A stretch of 64,000 nt of DNA from Sphingobacterium sp. SGR-19 (lineage in GTDB: Bacteria; Bacteroidota; Bacteroidia; Sphingobacteriales; Sphingobacteriaceae): NCBI RefSeq assembly GCF_011043555.1, contig NZ_JAAKGS010000002.1, forward strand, positions 496,001-560,000, given 5' to 3'. The translations under genes and the position numbers were made by a program. Shown here piece by piece: positions 43,187-52,564 of the stretch. Under the pieces are notes generated by a model. The model did no database searches. It was given only the letters and a program-made list of their open reading frames with translations, and was not told the origin of the DNA. Each line of letters starts with the position of its first letter. The stretch's first letter is position 1.

Positions 43187-45241
43187 ATGCGTTCTACCGC
43201 TGTATTTATCTTAGCAACTGCTGTTTTGCTGGGGTATAGTACGCTGGTAAAAAGCCAAACATGGAGCGAAAACTCGGTTGTAGAGCAAATTGTAGAACAA
43301 CTTGTGGAAGAACTGGATGAAGAAATCGACGTCGATGAATTCCTTGAGCTTCTGCGTTACTACCATACACGGCCAATTGATTTAAATAAAACAGACGAAC
43401 AGGAATTGGCCAGGCTCTTATTTCTATCGCCCTTGCAGATTGCTAGCCTATTAGCACACCGCGAACAGACAGGGAAGTTTCTTTCTGTGCTTGAACTGCA
43501 GGGGATTGCTCATTTTGATCTACCGACTATCGAACGGTTAAATCCTTTTATCACTGTCTCTTCTACGTCCACGCTTGAGGGATTAACTTGGCGGAAGCTC
43601 TATAACGATAGTGAGCAGCAGTTGATGTTGCGTTATGGTACCGTATTCCAGGAACAGCGTGGTTACCTTATTACGGACAGCACGCGATCGCGTTATTTGG
43701 GGGATGCAAACCGTTATATGCTCCGTTATCGTTTCAATTTCCGCAATCGCTTACGCTTGGCGGTCAATATGGAAAAAGATGCCGGAGAGCCTTTCTTTCA
43801 AGACAAGCAACGCTATGGTTTTGACCATTACGGCGTTAGCCTATATGTGAAAGATGTCAGTATATTTAAAGAATTGGCGCTAGGGAACTTTGCATTGCAA
43901 GTGGGGCAGGGGCTAGTCATGTGGAATGGTCTGAGTTTTGGCAAAGGAGCAATGATTACAAGCAGTGCGAGGCAGGGAGCAGGATTACGAAGTTATACAT
44001 CGATGAATGAGCATAACTATCTTTCCGGTTTCGCCACGCGGTTATCTATTGATAATTGGGAAATTACGCCTTTTGTTTCCTGGCGAAAATTATCGGGGAA
44101 CCGTTCCATAACAGAAGACAATAGTTATATCATCAGCTCCATTTCGACATCCGGATTACATCGTACACCCAATGAGCTCCGTAATCGCCGTGCTATAACC
44201 CAACGTGTTGCCGGAATTGATGTAACTTATCGTTATAAACGCTTGAAGGTAGGTGCTGTAGGTGTTTACACGGGATATGACGGTACTATTGTGCACGATG
44301 GCTCACCACGACACGCCTATTCTTTTGAAGGCGACCGGTTGGTCAATATGGGTGTTAACTACCAGTACACGTTTCGAAATATATATCTGTTTGGTGAAAC
44401 GGCTCATGCGTATGGGCGGGGTTGGGCAACGCTAAATGGCTTAATCGCTAGTGTGCATCCGAAAGCATCAACGTTTGTTAACTATCGGAATTATCAACGG
44501 AACTACCATGCTGTTTTTGCACAAGCACTAGGAGAGGGAAGCGCGGTGACCAACGAAGAGGGGATCTACACTGGATTTATGTTTCATCCCCATAGAAAAA
44601 TAGAATGGGTAAGTTATATTGATGTGTTCCGCTTTCCATGGTTACGTTATCGCGTGGACGAACCCAGTACCGGAATGGACGTTCTATCTCAATTTACGTA
44701 TACTTGGTATAAGATAGGACGGGTTTCCCTGCGCTACCGCCATCGGCTAAAACAACAAAACAATAGCGAAAGGCCGCCGGACAGGGAAGTTGTGGATGTA
44801 TTGAAAGATCAGCTGCGTTTGGCTTTTCAGTATAAACTGTCTAATAAGTGGGAAATCCGGACAAGGGCAGAGGGTGTACGATATGAAAAGGACGGCACAA
44901 TCGATTTTGGATGGCTAGCTTATCAAGATGTCTTCTGGAAACCTGCCCGTCTGCCCCTGCAGGCAAATTTACGCTTGGCTCTGTTTGCTACCGACTCGTA
45001 CAATGCTAGGCTGTATGCGTACGAAAATGATGTGTTATATGCGAGTGCGTTCCCCATGTATAATGGCAAGGGTGGCCGTTCGTATATCAATCTGCGCTAT
45101 CGTATAGGTCGCAAAACAGATTTCTGGCTCCGTTATAGCCAAAATCATTATTTGGATGTGGAAACGGTAGGTTCTGGATTGGATCAAAGCGAAGGTCCGC
45201 GCCGGTCGGAGATTAAAATTCAATTCCGATATCAATGGTAG
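43187..45241 (+). CDS. Predicted outer-membrane barrel with ComEA-like HhH domain
   Basis: A 684-residue exported protein. Signal peptide 1-24 is followed by an acidic helical segment (30-58). A helix-hairpin-helix domain at about 64-110 then reads PIDLNKTDEQELARLLFLS, ASLLAHREQTGKFLS, the pattern of DNA-binding ComEA. Residues ~125-684 are beta-rich, with alternating aromatic strands and a C-terminal strand ending in aromatic Trp (KIQFRYQW), as in outer-membrane barrels. Its stop overlaps the comEC start by 7 bp. I infer a surface or periplasmic DNA-handling role coupled to ComEC; the family has no established function I can name. Confidence 0.75.
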   Translation: MRSTAVFILATAVLLGYSTLVKSQTWSENSVVEQIVEQLVEELDEEIDVDEFLELLRYYHTRPIDLNKTDEQELARLLFLSPLQIASLLAHREQTGKFLSVLELQGIAHFDLPTIERLNPFITVSSTSTLEGLTWRKLYNDSEQQLMLRYGTVFQEQRGYLITDSTRSRYLGDANRYMLRYRFNFRNRLRLAVNMEKDAGEPFFQDKQRYGFDHYGVSLYVKDVSIFKELALGNFALQVGQGLVMWNGLSFGKGAMITSSARQGAGLRSYTSMNEHNYLSGFATRLSIDNWEITPFVSWRKLSGNRSITEDNSYIISSISTSGLHRTPNELRNRRAITQRVAGIDVTYRYKRLKVGAVGVYTGYDGTIVHDGSPRHAYSFEGDRLVNMGVNYQYTFRNIYLFGETAHAYGRGWATLNGLIASVHPKASTFVNYRNYQRNYHAVFAQALGEGSAVTNEEGIYTGFMFHPHRKIEWVSYIDVFRFPWLRYRVDEPSTGMDVLSQFTYTWYKIGRVSLRYRHRLKQQNNSERPPDREVVDVLKDQLRLAFQYKLSNKWEIRTRAEGVRYEKDGTIDFGWLAYQDVFWKPARLPLQANLRLALFATDSYNARLYAYENDVLYASAFPMYNGKGGRSYINLRYRIGRKTDFWLRYSQNHYLDVETVGSGLDQSEGPRRSEIKIQFRYQW

Positions 45242-47334
45242 GGCAAGCTTGTTATCTGGCGGTGCGAAAGGTGCCATCTGCCAGGTTTTTTCTATTCTTC
45301 GGAATAGGTATTGTTTGTGGCTATTACATAGCATTACCAACATGGCTTTTTCAGGTTGTTATCGGATGTATTATAGCTATACTTCTGCTTTTAATAGGGA
45401 TCGAGATATATAGTCGACGATGGAGGCGTGTTTTCTTTCCGTGGTTGTTTTACACCCAGTTGTTCTTGTTGGGTATTGTTTGGATAGGACGGGCCCTCCC
45501 TGCGCATCAATCACGACATTTTGTTGACAAGGAAGCCGAATATTTGATAGGAGTAGTGATTGATGAACCCGTATATCGCGAGGGAAGTATCCGCTTTCCC
45601 TTAGAAATTCGCCATATTGTATACGGTGAAAAAGTAAGTCCTGCAACAGGACAAATCATGTTGACTATTGTTCGGAAAAAGAATGTGTCTGATTTAACAT
45701 TATCTTACGGCGACAAGCTGTTCTTTCGTAATGAAGTAACGGAAGTACGCGCGCCTCATAATCCAAAGCAGTTCGATTATAAACGATATCTGGCGCATAA
45801 AAACATCTATCATCAAGCCTATATACAACCTGCGGATGTCCGGCTGATAGGAAGTGGGGAGGGGAATAATATGGTAGCACGTGCGTTGGCCGTGCGCCAA
45901 TATTTTGTCCGCAAATTCGAGCAATTTATAATAGACAGAGAAGCGCTGGAGGTATGCTCGGCACTCATTCTAGGCCATCGTGCCAATTTTCAGGCGGAGA
46001 TATTAGCCGCTTTTATCAATACAGGAACGGTGCATGTTTTGAGTGTGTCGGGATTGCACGTGGGTATGGTATTTTTTCTGCTGAATTTTTTATTGGGTTT
46101 TTTAAATCGGTTCCCTCATGGCAGGCCTATTCGATTTGTACTGATCCTTATTTCTATCTGGGGTTATGTTTTATTGACCGGAATGGCACCGTCTATTTTG
46201 CGCGCAGGGGTGATGATTTCTTTTCTTTTGGTAGCGGGATGGAGTCAACGATCCAACCAAAAACTTAATTCGCTTTTTGCATCTGCATGTTGTCTACTTT
46301 TACTTGATCCCTTTATGATCTTTGACATGGGCTTTCAACTGTCCTATTTGGCTGTTTTAGGATTATTTACACTCTATCCGCTGCTGAATAGAGCCTTTCC
46401 AATAAAGAACAGGTGGATACGTATCATATGGCAAGCTGTATTGGTCTCGTCCAGTGCTCAGCTTTTTACAACCCCTTTTGCGTTGTATTACTTCCATCAG
46501 TTTCCGAATTATTTTTTACTCGGGAACCTATTTGTAACGGTACCGGCTACTGTGTTGATGTATGGTGGTATCGTATTGGCGGTATGTCCTTTTCTAGCTG
46601 TCAATAACTATCTAGGAATAGGGTTATCTCATTTGAGCCGCTTTCTCTTGGGTGGGCTTAAAGCGATTGAGAGCTTACCCTTTGCTACGACGCAAGGCAT
46701 TGACCTGTCAACGTGGCAACTCTTTTTGTTTCTATCGGTCATCGTTTTTGTACTTATCACCTGGTATGGATTGAGCAAGCCATTTTTGTGGTGTACACTC
46801 GTTTCCCTAGGAATACTGGTGTTTTCTACTGTCGTAACCTCGATCAGATATACTTCCTATCAAGGTATAAAAATATACAACGTGGGTCGTGAGGTTGCTA
46901 TTGCCGTGATCAATTGCGGTAAAGTTTCCGTTATCTCCACGCTGGATAGTCTACAGCATCCACGATTGATGACACAGGTTCTGCCGGATCTTCATCATTA
47001 TGTACGAACAGGGGATATAGCCTTTCACCAGTTACCCGAGTTAAAAAGAGGGCAACATATGAAGATCCATACAGCTATGGGTACGTTAGGTGTTGTGGAG
47101 AGCAGGATAGAAAAGAAGCCTGTGGCATGTGATATTTTATTATGGCGTAACATGTCTCCTTACGATACCCTTGAGCATAAGGATTTCAGCAATATTAAAC
47201 TTTTGATATTAGACGGGTCGAACAGGGCGAGTATTTTGCCAGAGATGATAAAAAATGCAGATGCTTTGGGGTTATCCTATTACGTGTTGAAAAATAATTT
47301 TGCTTATGTTTGGAATAAGAAGCATGGAAAATAA
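45235..47334 (+). CDS. comEC: ComEC/Rec2-family DNA-uptake channel
   Basis: A 699-residue polytopic membrane protein. The N-terminal DUF4131/OB-like region (about 60-210) follows two or three membrane helices, and the competence core has VHVLSVSGLHVGMVFFLL near 270. Many more helices run to about 540. The C-terminal 150 residues are soluble but lack the HxHxDH metallo-beta-lactamase motif of ComEC proteins that carry a nuclease domain. It overlaps the HhH-barrel gene by 7 bp and the recQ start by 11 bp, so the three are co-translated. Known role of the family: passage of single-stranded DNA across the inner membrane. Confidence 0.9.
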   Translation: MVGQACYLAVRKVPSARFFLFFGIGIVCGYYIALPTWLFQVVIGCIIAILLLLIGIEIYSRRWRRVFFPWLFYTQLFLLGIVWIGRALPAHQSRHFVDKEAEYLIGVVIDEPVYREGSIRFPLEIRHIVYGEKVSPATGQIMLTIVRKKNVSDLTLSYGDKLFFRNEVTEVRAPHNPKQFDYKRYLAHKNIYHQAYIQPADVRLIGSGEGNNMVARALAVRQYFVRKFEQFIIDREALEVCSALILGHRANFQAEILAAFINTGTVHVLSVSGLHVGMVFFLLNFLLGFLNRFPHGRPIRFVLILISIWGYVLLTGMAPSILRAGVMISFLLVAGWSQRSNQKLNSLFASACCLLLLDPFMIFDMGFQLSYLAVLGLFTLYPLLNRAFPIKNRWIRIIWQAVLVSSSAQLFTTPFALYYFHQFPNYFLLGNLFVTVPATVLMYGGIVLAVCPFLAVNNYLGIGLSHLSRFLLGGLKAIESLPFATTQGIDLSTWQLFLFLSVIVFVLITWYGLSKPFLWCTLVSLGILVFSTVVTSIRYTSYQGIKIYNVGREVAIAVINCGKVSVISTLDSLQHPRLMTQVLPDLHHYVRTGDIAFHQLPELKRGQHMKIHTAMGTLGVVESRIEKKPVACDILLWRNMSPYDTLEHKDFSNIKLLILDGSNRASILPEMIKNADALGLSYYVLKNNFAYVWNKKHGK

Positions 47335-49225
47335 AAGTCTGGACATACTAGAACAGTATTGGGGATATAAAGCCTTTCGGCCGCTGCAGCAGGATGTTAT
47401 CAACGCGGTGCTACAAGGTAACGATACCTTGGCGTTAATGCCTACAGGTGGAGGAAAATCTATTTGTTTTCAAGTGCCGGCACTTCAGTCGGCGGGTATA
47501 TGCATTGTGGTCAGTCCGCTTATCGCATTGATGAAAGATCAGGTCCAGAACCTACGAAAAAAAGGTGTCGAAGCGGTCGCTATCTTTTCTGGTATGTCGC
47601 GTAGGGAAGTGGATATTGCATTGGATAATTGTGTGTATGGACGGGTGAAGTTTCTTTATCTTGCGCCGGAGCGTCTGTATAGTGATCTGGTGAAGGAGCG
47701 GATACGCTATATGAAGGTGAGTCTTTTTGCTATTGACGAAGCACACTGTATTTCGCAATGGGGGTATGATTTTCGTCCCGCTTATTTGGAACTGGCGAAG
47801 TTGAGGGAGATTCATCCAAGCACACCTTTTTTGGCATTGACGGCTACAGCGACACCTCGTGTCGTTGATGACATTCAAGATAAATTACGTTTCGTAGAAG
47901 GTCAAGTATATCAAAAAAGTTTTCGAAGGGAAAATTTAGCGTATATGGTATTGGCCGAGGAAGACAAGATGGGACGCATGTTGCGAATGATTCACAAGAT
48001 TGGAGGATCGGGGGTGATCTATGTCCGTAATCGCCGCGAAACGCAAGAAGTGGCACAATATTTAATCAACCACGGCGTGCCTGCGGATTTTTATCATGCT
48101 GGACTTGACGCACAAACGCGTTCACAAAAGCAGGACAGCTGGATGGAAAATCGGGTGCGTGTCATTGTAGCGACCAATGCTTTTGGGATGGGAATCGATA
48201 AGCCGGATGTGCGGTTTGTACTGCACCTGGATATTCCCGATTCATTGGAGGCGTATTACCAAGAAGCGGGCCGGGCGGGTCGAGACGGAAAAAAGGCTTT
48301 TCCAGTTCTGATGTATCAACAGGCGGATCGCGAAAAATTGTGGGATAATTTTATAGCTGGTTTTCCACCAATACCGTTTATTCAACAGGTTTATCATCAT
48401 CTGGGAAATTACTTCCAGATCGCTTACGGTGCAGGGAAAGGACTTTTCTTTGATTTTGACGTCGTCGATTTCTGCAAACGCTATAAAATAGATGTTCTCC
48501 CAACATGGAGTGCTTTGAAGTTTTTGGAAAGAGATGGATGGATTGCTGTATCTGAAGCTGTTTTTATTCCTTCGCGGTTTAAGTTTGAAATAGACTATCA
48601 AGAGCTTTATAAATTTCAGGTGCAATCTGCGAAATATGATCCGCTCATAAAATTAATTTTGCGTGCGACAGGTGGCGCATTCGATTTTTATATCACGTTG
48701 AACGAATATGAACTAGCGAAAAAGCTTAAGGTTTCGTATGATACTGTAGTGGATATGTTGCGAGGACTCCAACAATTGGAAATAGCTTCCTATCTTCCTA
48801 AGACAGATGCTCCACAACTAGAATTTCTGCAAGCGCGTGTAGATTATAAGCACCTCTTTATTGATACATCCTTTATCGAGGAAAGAAAGAATATTAAGGA
48901 ACAACAGATAAAAGCTATTTATACTTTTCTCGATACGAAAGACTGCCGAAGCATCGCATTGCAAACCTATTTTGGAGAAAAAGAGGAAACGTTTTGTGGA
49001 ATTTGTGATTTATGTCTGGTGCGTCAACATCGTGAAGATATACGGGAAAAATTGCAGGAGGAAATAAAGACCGTCTTATTGGTGGGCGAAAAAGATGTGA
49101 AGCATCTTGTTGATGAATTAACGCTTGGCGACGATGATACGAAGTTACACGTTATTCGATTGCTTCTGGATCAAGAGCAGATTGTTTTGCGGGATGGTTT
49201 GTATTATTGGAATAGCGATTTTTAG
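47324..49225 (+). CDS. recQ: RecQ-family ATP-dependent DNA helicase
   Basis: A 633-residue superfamily 2 helicase, 3'-5' by family. It has Walker A PTGGGKS (40-46), FAIDEAHCISQWGYDFRP (DEAH and the RecQ aromatic loop), TNAFGMGIDKPDVRFVLH and QEAGRAGRDG. The RQC zinc site CRSI...CGICDLC comes near 530-560. No HRDC domain is visible. The start at ATG 47324 lies inside the end of comEC; a frame from 47300 adds eight residues and is less likely. It ends at a shared hairpin with the SGNH gene. Confidence 0.93.
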   Translation: MENKSLDILEQYWGYKAFRPLQQDVINAVLQGNDTLALMPTGGGKSICFQVPALQSAGICIVVSPLIALMKDQVQNLRKKGVEAVAIFSGMSRREVDIALDNCVYGRVKFLYLAPERLYSDLVKERIRYMKVSLFAIDEAHCISQWGYDFRPAYLELAKLREIHPSTPFLALTATATPRVVDDIQDKLRFVEGQVYQKSFRRENLAYMVLAEEDKMGRMLRMIHKIGGSGVIYVRNRRETQEVAQYLINHGVPADFYHAGLDAQTRSQKQDSWMENRVRVIVATNAFGMGIDKPDVRFVLHLDIPDSLEAYYQEAGRAGRDGKKAFPVLMYQQADREKLWDNFIAGFPPIPFIQQVYHHLGNYFQIAYGAGKGLFFDFDVVDFCKRYKIDVLPTWSALKFLERDGWIAVSEAVFIPSRFKFEIDYQELYKFQVQSAKYDPLIKLILRATGGAFDFYITLNEYELAKKLKVSYDTVVDMLRGLQQLEIASYLPKTDAPQLEFLQARVDYKHLFIDTSFIEERKNIKEQQIKAIYTFLDTKDCRSIALQTYFGEKEETFCGICDLCLVRQHREDIREKLQEEIKTVLLVGEKDVKHLVDELTLGDDDTKLHVIRLLLDQEQIVLRDGLYYWNSDF

Positions 49226-49251
49226 GGCAGGAATAAAACCTACCCTAAAAA
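49219..49251. terminator. Bidirectional terminator (recQ / SGNH hydrolase)
   Basis: A 13-bp stem (49219-49231 with 49239-49251, one mismatch) and a 7-nt loop have A/T-rich flanks. The recQ stop lies inside the left arm. Confidence 0.7.
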
Positions 49252-49254
49252 TTA

Positions 49255-50007
49255 TTATTTGATCAAACTTAACCAAGCTTCCGCCATTAGATTTGCTCCC
49301 GCAAGGGAAGTATGTACACCATCTGTTGTCCAATAATCGCCGGCGCCGCGGCTTGCCGCTTTGTCGAATATGGCCTGATAAGGTAGGAATGTGGCATTAT
49401 ATTCCTTTGCTATTTCTTTCGCCACTTGTTGATAGCCTAGAAAATCGGGATACCAGGCGTCTGTTACATGTTTTACATCTTTCACACCGAATGGTTCGCC
49501 AACAATTAATTTAACTTGGGGCAGCTGTTTCAATGTCGTGTCCAACAACTGTTGATATTGCTGTTTATATTGTTGGGGCGTGTTTTGAGCGCCTCTATCG
49601 ATGGTGCGCCAAAAATCGTTTACGCCGATAAGTATACTTAATATCGTTGGACGTAGTTGAAGAGCGTCGGCATCCCATCTGCTGATAAGGTCTGGTACTC
49701 TATTCCCGCTGATACCCCGGTTATATACCTGAATGTTTTTATCTGCATATTTATTTAGCAGCGTAGCGGCGGCCATCATCGCATAGCCATGACCAAACGC
49801 GCCCGTGTCGTTTGGTTTTAAATTATCCCTTTTGCGTCCTGCATCGGTGATTGAATCACCTTGAAATAAGATAACATCATTTTGTTGTATGCGTAACTTT
49901 TCATTTTTTGCTAGATTATTTTCTGCTGCAAATAACGCTTTAGTGCCTATAGTGGCAGCTCCTAAGGTAAGGAGGCTTTTCGCTAAGAATTTTCTTCTTG
50001 TTTCCAT
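49255..50007 (-). CDS. SGNH/GDSL-family hydrolase, exported
   Basis: A 250-residue esterase/acetylhydrolase. The N-terminus METRRKFLAKSLLTLGAA is a twin-arginine-type signal. SGNH blocks: GDSITD with Ser52, GISGNRV (Gly/Asn), GVNDFW (Asn), and DGVHTS near the C-terminus with Asp and His of the triad. Such enzymes often deacetylate glycans. I use ATG 50007 because it gives the signal directly; a start at 50046 adds 13 residues overlapping the preceding gene. Confidence 0.87.
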   Translation of the reverse strand: METRRKFLAKSLLTLGAATIGTKALFAAENNLAKNEKLRIQQNDVILFQGDSITDAGRKRDNLKPNDTGAFGHGYAMMAAATLLNKYADKNIQVYNRGISGNRVPDLISRWDADALQLRPTILSILIGVNDFWRTIDRGAQNTPQQYKQQYQQLLDTTLKQLPQVKLIVGEPFGVKDVKHVTDAWYPDFLGYQQVAKEIAKEYNATFLPYQAIFDKAASRGAGDYWTTDGVHTSLAGANLMAEAWLSLIK

Positions 50008-50042
50008 ATAAAATGAAGGTTTATAAAACCAAGTTAGGCTTT

Positions 50043-51230
50043 TCATGCGAATTTTTCAACACCTTGTCGTATTATTTCACAAGCATGTTTTATTTCAACT
50101 TCCGATATGGTAAGTGGTGGGGCTATGCGTAAGGCGGTTTCACAATGCAGATACCAATCGATCATAACGCCGTGTTCCGCACAAAAGCTACTTACCTGAT
50201 ATACTTGTTCAAAGGTTTCCAATTGCAGACACATCATTAACCCCATCCCCCTAATCTCCTTTATTTTAGGATGGGTCAATTCGTTGCGGAACAACGCTGC
50301 TTTTGTTTCCACCGAATCCAGCAGTTTTTCATTTTGGATGACGTGCAAGGAGGCCAGTGCAGCAGCGCAGCTCACGGGGTGACCTCCAAAAGTGGTGATA
50401 TGTCCCAGCATAGGATTGTCCTTGATGACGTCCATAATTTCCTTTCGCGCAACGAATGCGCCGAGTGGCATACCGCCTCCGATACCCTTCGCTAACATCA
50501 AGACATCCGGTACAATGCCAAAATGCTCAAAAGCGAACATTTTTCCCGTCCTTCCAAAACCTGTTTGTATTTCATCGAAGATAAGAATAGCACCCGTATC
50601 GTCACATTTTCTGCGAAGAGCCTGCATAAATTCCGTAGATGGAACGCGTACACCTGCCTCTCCTTGGATAGCTTCCACGATAACCGCTGCGGTTTGGTTT
50701 GTGATAATACCTAAACTGCTTAAGTTATTGAACTGGATAAATTCTATTTCTGGAAGTAGTGGAGCATACGCCTCTTGATACGCCGGGTTGCCGATTAGAC
50801 TTAATGCTCCCTGTGTACTGCCATGATATGCTTTTTCAGCAGCGATAATCTGTCGACGCTCTGTATACTTCTTGGCGATTTTCATGGAACCTTCGACAGC
50901 CTCTGCCCCGCTATTCGTAAAGTAAACGGAACCGAATGATGGGGGAAGGGTGGCAAGTAATTCGGTGGCAAACTGCACCTGTGGTGCTTGTATAAATTCA
51001 CCGTATACGGTAACATGAAGATATTTTTCCAGTTGCTGTTGTATAGCAGCTAATACTTCTGGATGCCGATGCCCAATATTGCTCACGTTAAAACCTGAGA
51101 CGAGATCTAAATAGCGTTCACCATTAGGGCCGTATAGATAGATGCCCTCGGCTTTTACGATTTCGAATAAACGGGGGGATGAAGATGTTTGGGCAGTGTT
51201 TTTAAGAAAGAGTTCTCTATTGCTAATCAT
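50043..51230 (-). CDS. Class III aminotransferase
   Basis: PLP-dependent aminotransferase of fold type I, class III (395 aa). Blocks: GFNVSNIGHRHPEV, TNSGAEAVEGSMKIAKK, IFDEIQTGFGRTGK with the PLP Asp, and the Schiff-base Lys248 in LMLAKGIGGGMPLG. It resembles acetylornithine or ornithine aminotransferases, but no arginine-synthesis genes are adjacent, so the substrate is not assigned. It is followed 35 bp later by the SGNH gene. Confidence 0.9.
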   Translation of the reverse strand: MISNRELFLKNTAQTSSSPRLFEIVKAEGIYLYGPNGERYLDLVSGFNVSNIGHRHPEVLAAIQQQLEKYLHVTVYGEFIQAPQVQFATELLATLPPSFGSVYFTNSGAEAVEGSMKIAKKYTERRQIIAAEKAYHGSTQGALSLIGNPAYQEAYAPLLPEIEFIQFNNLSSLGIITNQTAAVIVEAIQGEAGVRVPSTEFMQALRRKCDDTGAILIFDEIQTGFGRTGKMFAFEHFGIVPDVLMLAKGIGGGMPLGAFVARKEIMDVIKDNPMLGHITTFGGHPVSCAAALASLHVIQNEKLLDSVETKAALFRNELTHPKIKEIRGMGLMMCLQLETFEQVYQVSSFCAEHGVMIDWYLHCETALRIAPPLTISEVEIKHACEIIRQGVEKFA

Positions 51231-51247
51231 TTTTACATAATTCGTAG

Positions 51248-51288
51248 ATTCGTGATTCGAAACCGGTTACGACCTATGAATCACGAAT
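51248..51288 (-). terminator. Hairpin after the ECF operon
   Basis: Perfect 11-bp arms ATTCGTGATTC/GAATCACGAAT (51248-51258, 51278-51288) with a 19-nt loop lie after the stop of the 150-aa gene. No T-run follows, so it could be an operator-like repeat instead of a terminator. Confidence 0.4.
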
Positions 51289-51294
51289 GAAGAA

Positions 51295-51747
51295 CTAACG
51301 GTTTCTTCTTTGTAGTTCCTTATAAAGCAATTCTCTGAAGTTCTGTTCAACTTCGAAAAACTGAGACGCCCTAGCTGAACCGATTACTTCAGCAAACTTT
51401 TTTCTATATTCTTTTTTGATATCCAACTCTTTGGCATCATAAGAGAGCACATCTCGTTTTTCCGATCTATCTGTTCTATTAAAAGAGTTCACTCCCCTCG
51501 GAGAAGGTGTTTGCGAATTTTCTTTTTTCCGTGATCGAATAGCCCATACATCTTTACTATATTGATTGTAAATAGGGAAGAAACGTTGTGCTTCAGCGGG
51601 CGTTAAATTAAGCTCTTTTGTGATATAGGCAATCTTTTCACTCTCAATCGCTGCAAATCGTTTGGAATCACGAGGCTGTGCACCCGCTGACAGTATACAG
51701 AATATAACTGCACTGATTGTGACAAATAAATGTTTAAAACGTAACAT
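51295..51747 (-). CDS. Small exported protein of an ECF operon
   Basis: A 150-residue protein with signal peptide (1-23, ending in SAGAQ) and a charged helical body. It has LTPAEAQRFFPIYNQYSKD and a C-terminal ASQFFEVEQNFRELLYKEL. The helix pattern recalls the Spy/CpxP-like periplasmic sensors and the short proteins found with ECF sigma factors in Bacteroidota. The start is in a TAATG overlap with the preceding gene. A sensing role is inferred from position only. Confidence 0.7.
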   Translation of the reverse strand: MLRFKHLFVTISAVIFCILSAGAQPRDSKRFAAIESEKIAYITKELNLTPAEAQRFFPIYNQYSKDVWAIRSRKKENSQTPSPRGVNSFNRTDRSEKRDVLSYDAKELDIKKEYRKKFAEVIGSARASQFFEVEQNFRELLYKELQRRNR

Positions 51748-52529
51748 TATAACGCGTAATTTAAATAGTCTTCAATATCATTTTCCTTTACATGCGTACA
51801 GATCCCTTCAGCATCGTGGGAATGATTGATACACTCCATGATATAAAGAATATCATGACTATCATTCAAAGCACTTAGATAATTAATAATCTCGTCATCG
51901 GGAATAGAAGACAAATGTGATTCGCTGAAACTCGCTTGAGCCCCATTGTTTACACTCCCGTTGTTTATACTATTGTATGAAGCGATTCCAATTACTAAGA
52001 CAACACAGGCCGCAGCCAAATACTGAATCCACTTGTTGAAGTTCAGTCTACGCACGATGGTTTTTTGTCTTTCTTTTGGAACTGTAAAGCCATCAGCAGA
52101 TATCTGCTGTTTCAGTTTATCTTCAAATATGTTAGTTTGAATGCGCTCAGACAGACTTTCAAAATAGCCCATCGGAACATCGAACTCTTCTTGCTTTACA
52201 ACGCTTTCTATTCTTGTTTGAGACAGAATCTTATCCGATAAATCTTCAAAGTATCCTTCAGGGACTTTCCATTCTCCATGCACAGCCTCTTTATACTGCT
52301 CCATTTTTATGTGAAGCTGTATGTTGTCTGCTAATTGAGAAAAGTAGACCTCGGGTACGCTGAATCCCGTTCTTTCTACATTTGCAAAACCCATTAAGCG
52401 TGCTTGAGACAGGACAGAAGAAGAGAGTTGACCAAAATAATTTTCAGGTACCACAAAGGGATTTACACGTAATGATCCCGGCAGGTTTAAACCATCCATT
52501 CCATCGTAATATGTATTATCTTCCTTCAT
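51747..52529 (-). CDS. Repeat-containing membrane protein, putative anti-sigma factor
   Basis: A 260-residue protein directly downstream of the ECF sigma gene. The N-terminal 155 residues hold four copies of a motif [FW]-x-V-P-x-x-Y-F-x-x-L, with VP at 27, 58, 89 and 118 (repeat about 31 residues), and a truncated fifth at 150. A single membrane helix follows (about 170-187), then a soluble C-terminal region of about 70 residues. Topology and position fit an anti-sigma factor with the repeats in the cytoplasm, but there is no zinc-binding ASD motif. The start at ATG 52529 is chosen; a GTG two codons upstream is possible. Confidence 0.7.
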   Translation of the reverse strand: MKEDNTYYDGMDGLNLPGSLRVNPFVVPENYFGQLSSSVLSQARLMGFANVERTGFSVPEVYFSQLADNIQLHIKMEQYKEAVHGEWKVPEGYFEDLSDKILSQTRIESVVKQEEFDVPMGYFESLSERIQTNIFEDKLKQQISADGFTVPKERQKTIVRRLNFNKWIQYLAAACVVLVIGIASYNSINNGSVNNGAQASFSESHLSSIPDDEIINYLSALNDSHDILYIMECINHSHDAEGICTHVKENDIEDYLNYAL

Positions 52530-52564
52530 AGTCACTTGTTTAGAATCGAAAAGCCGGTTAGGGT

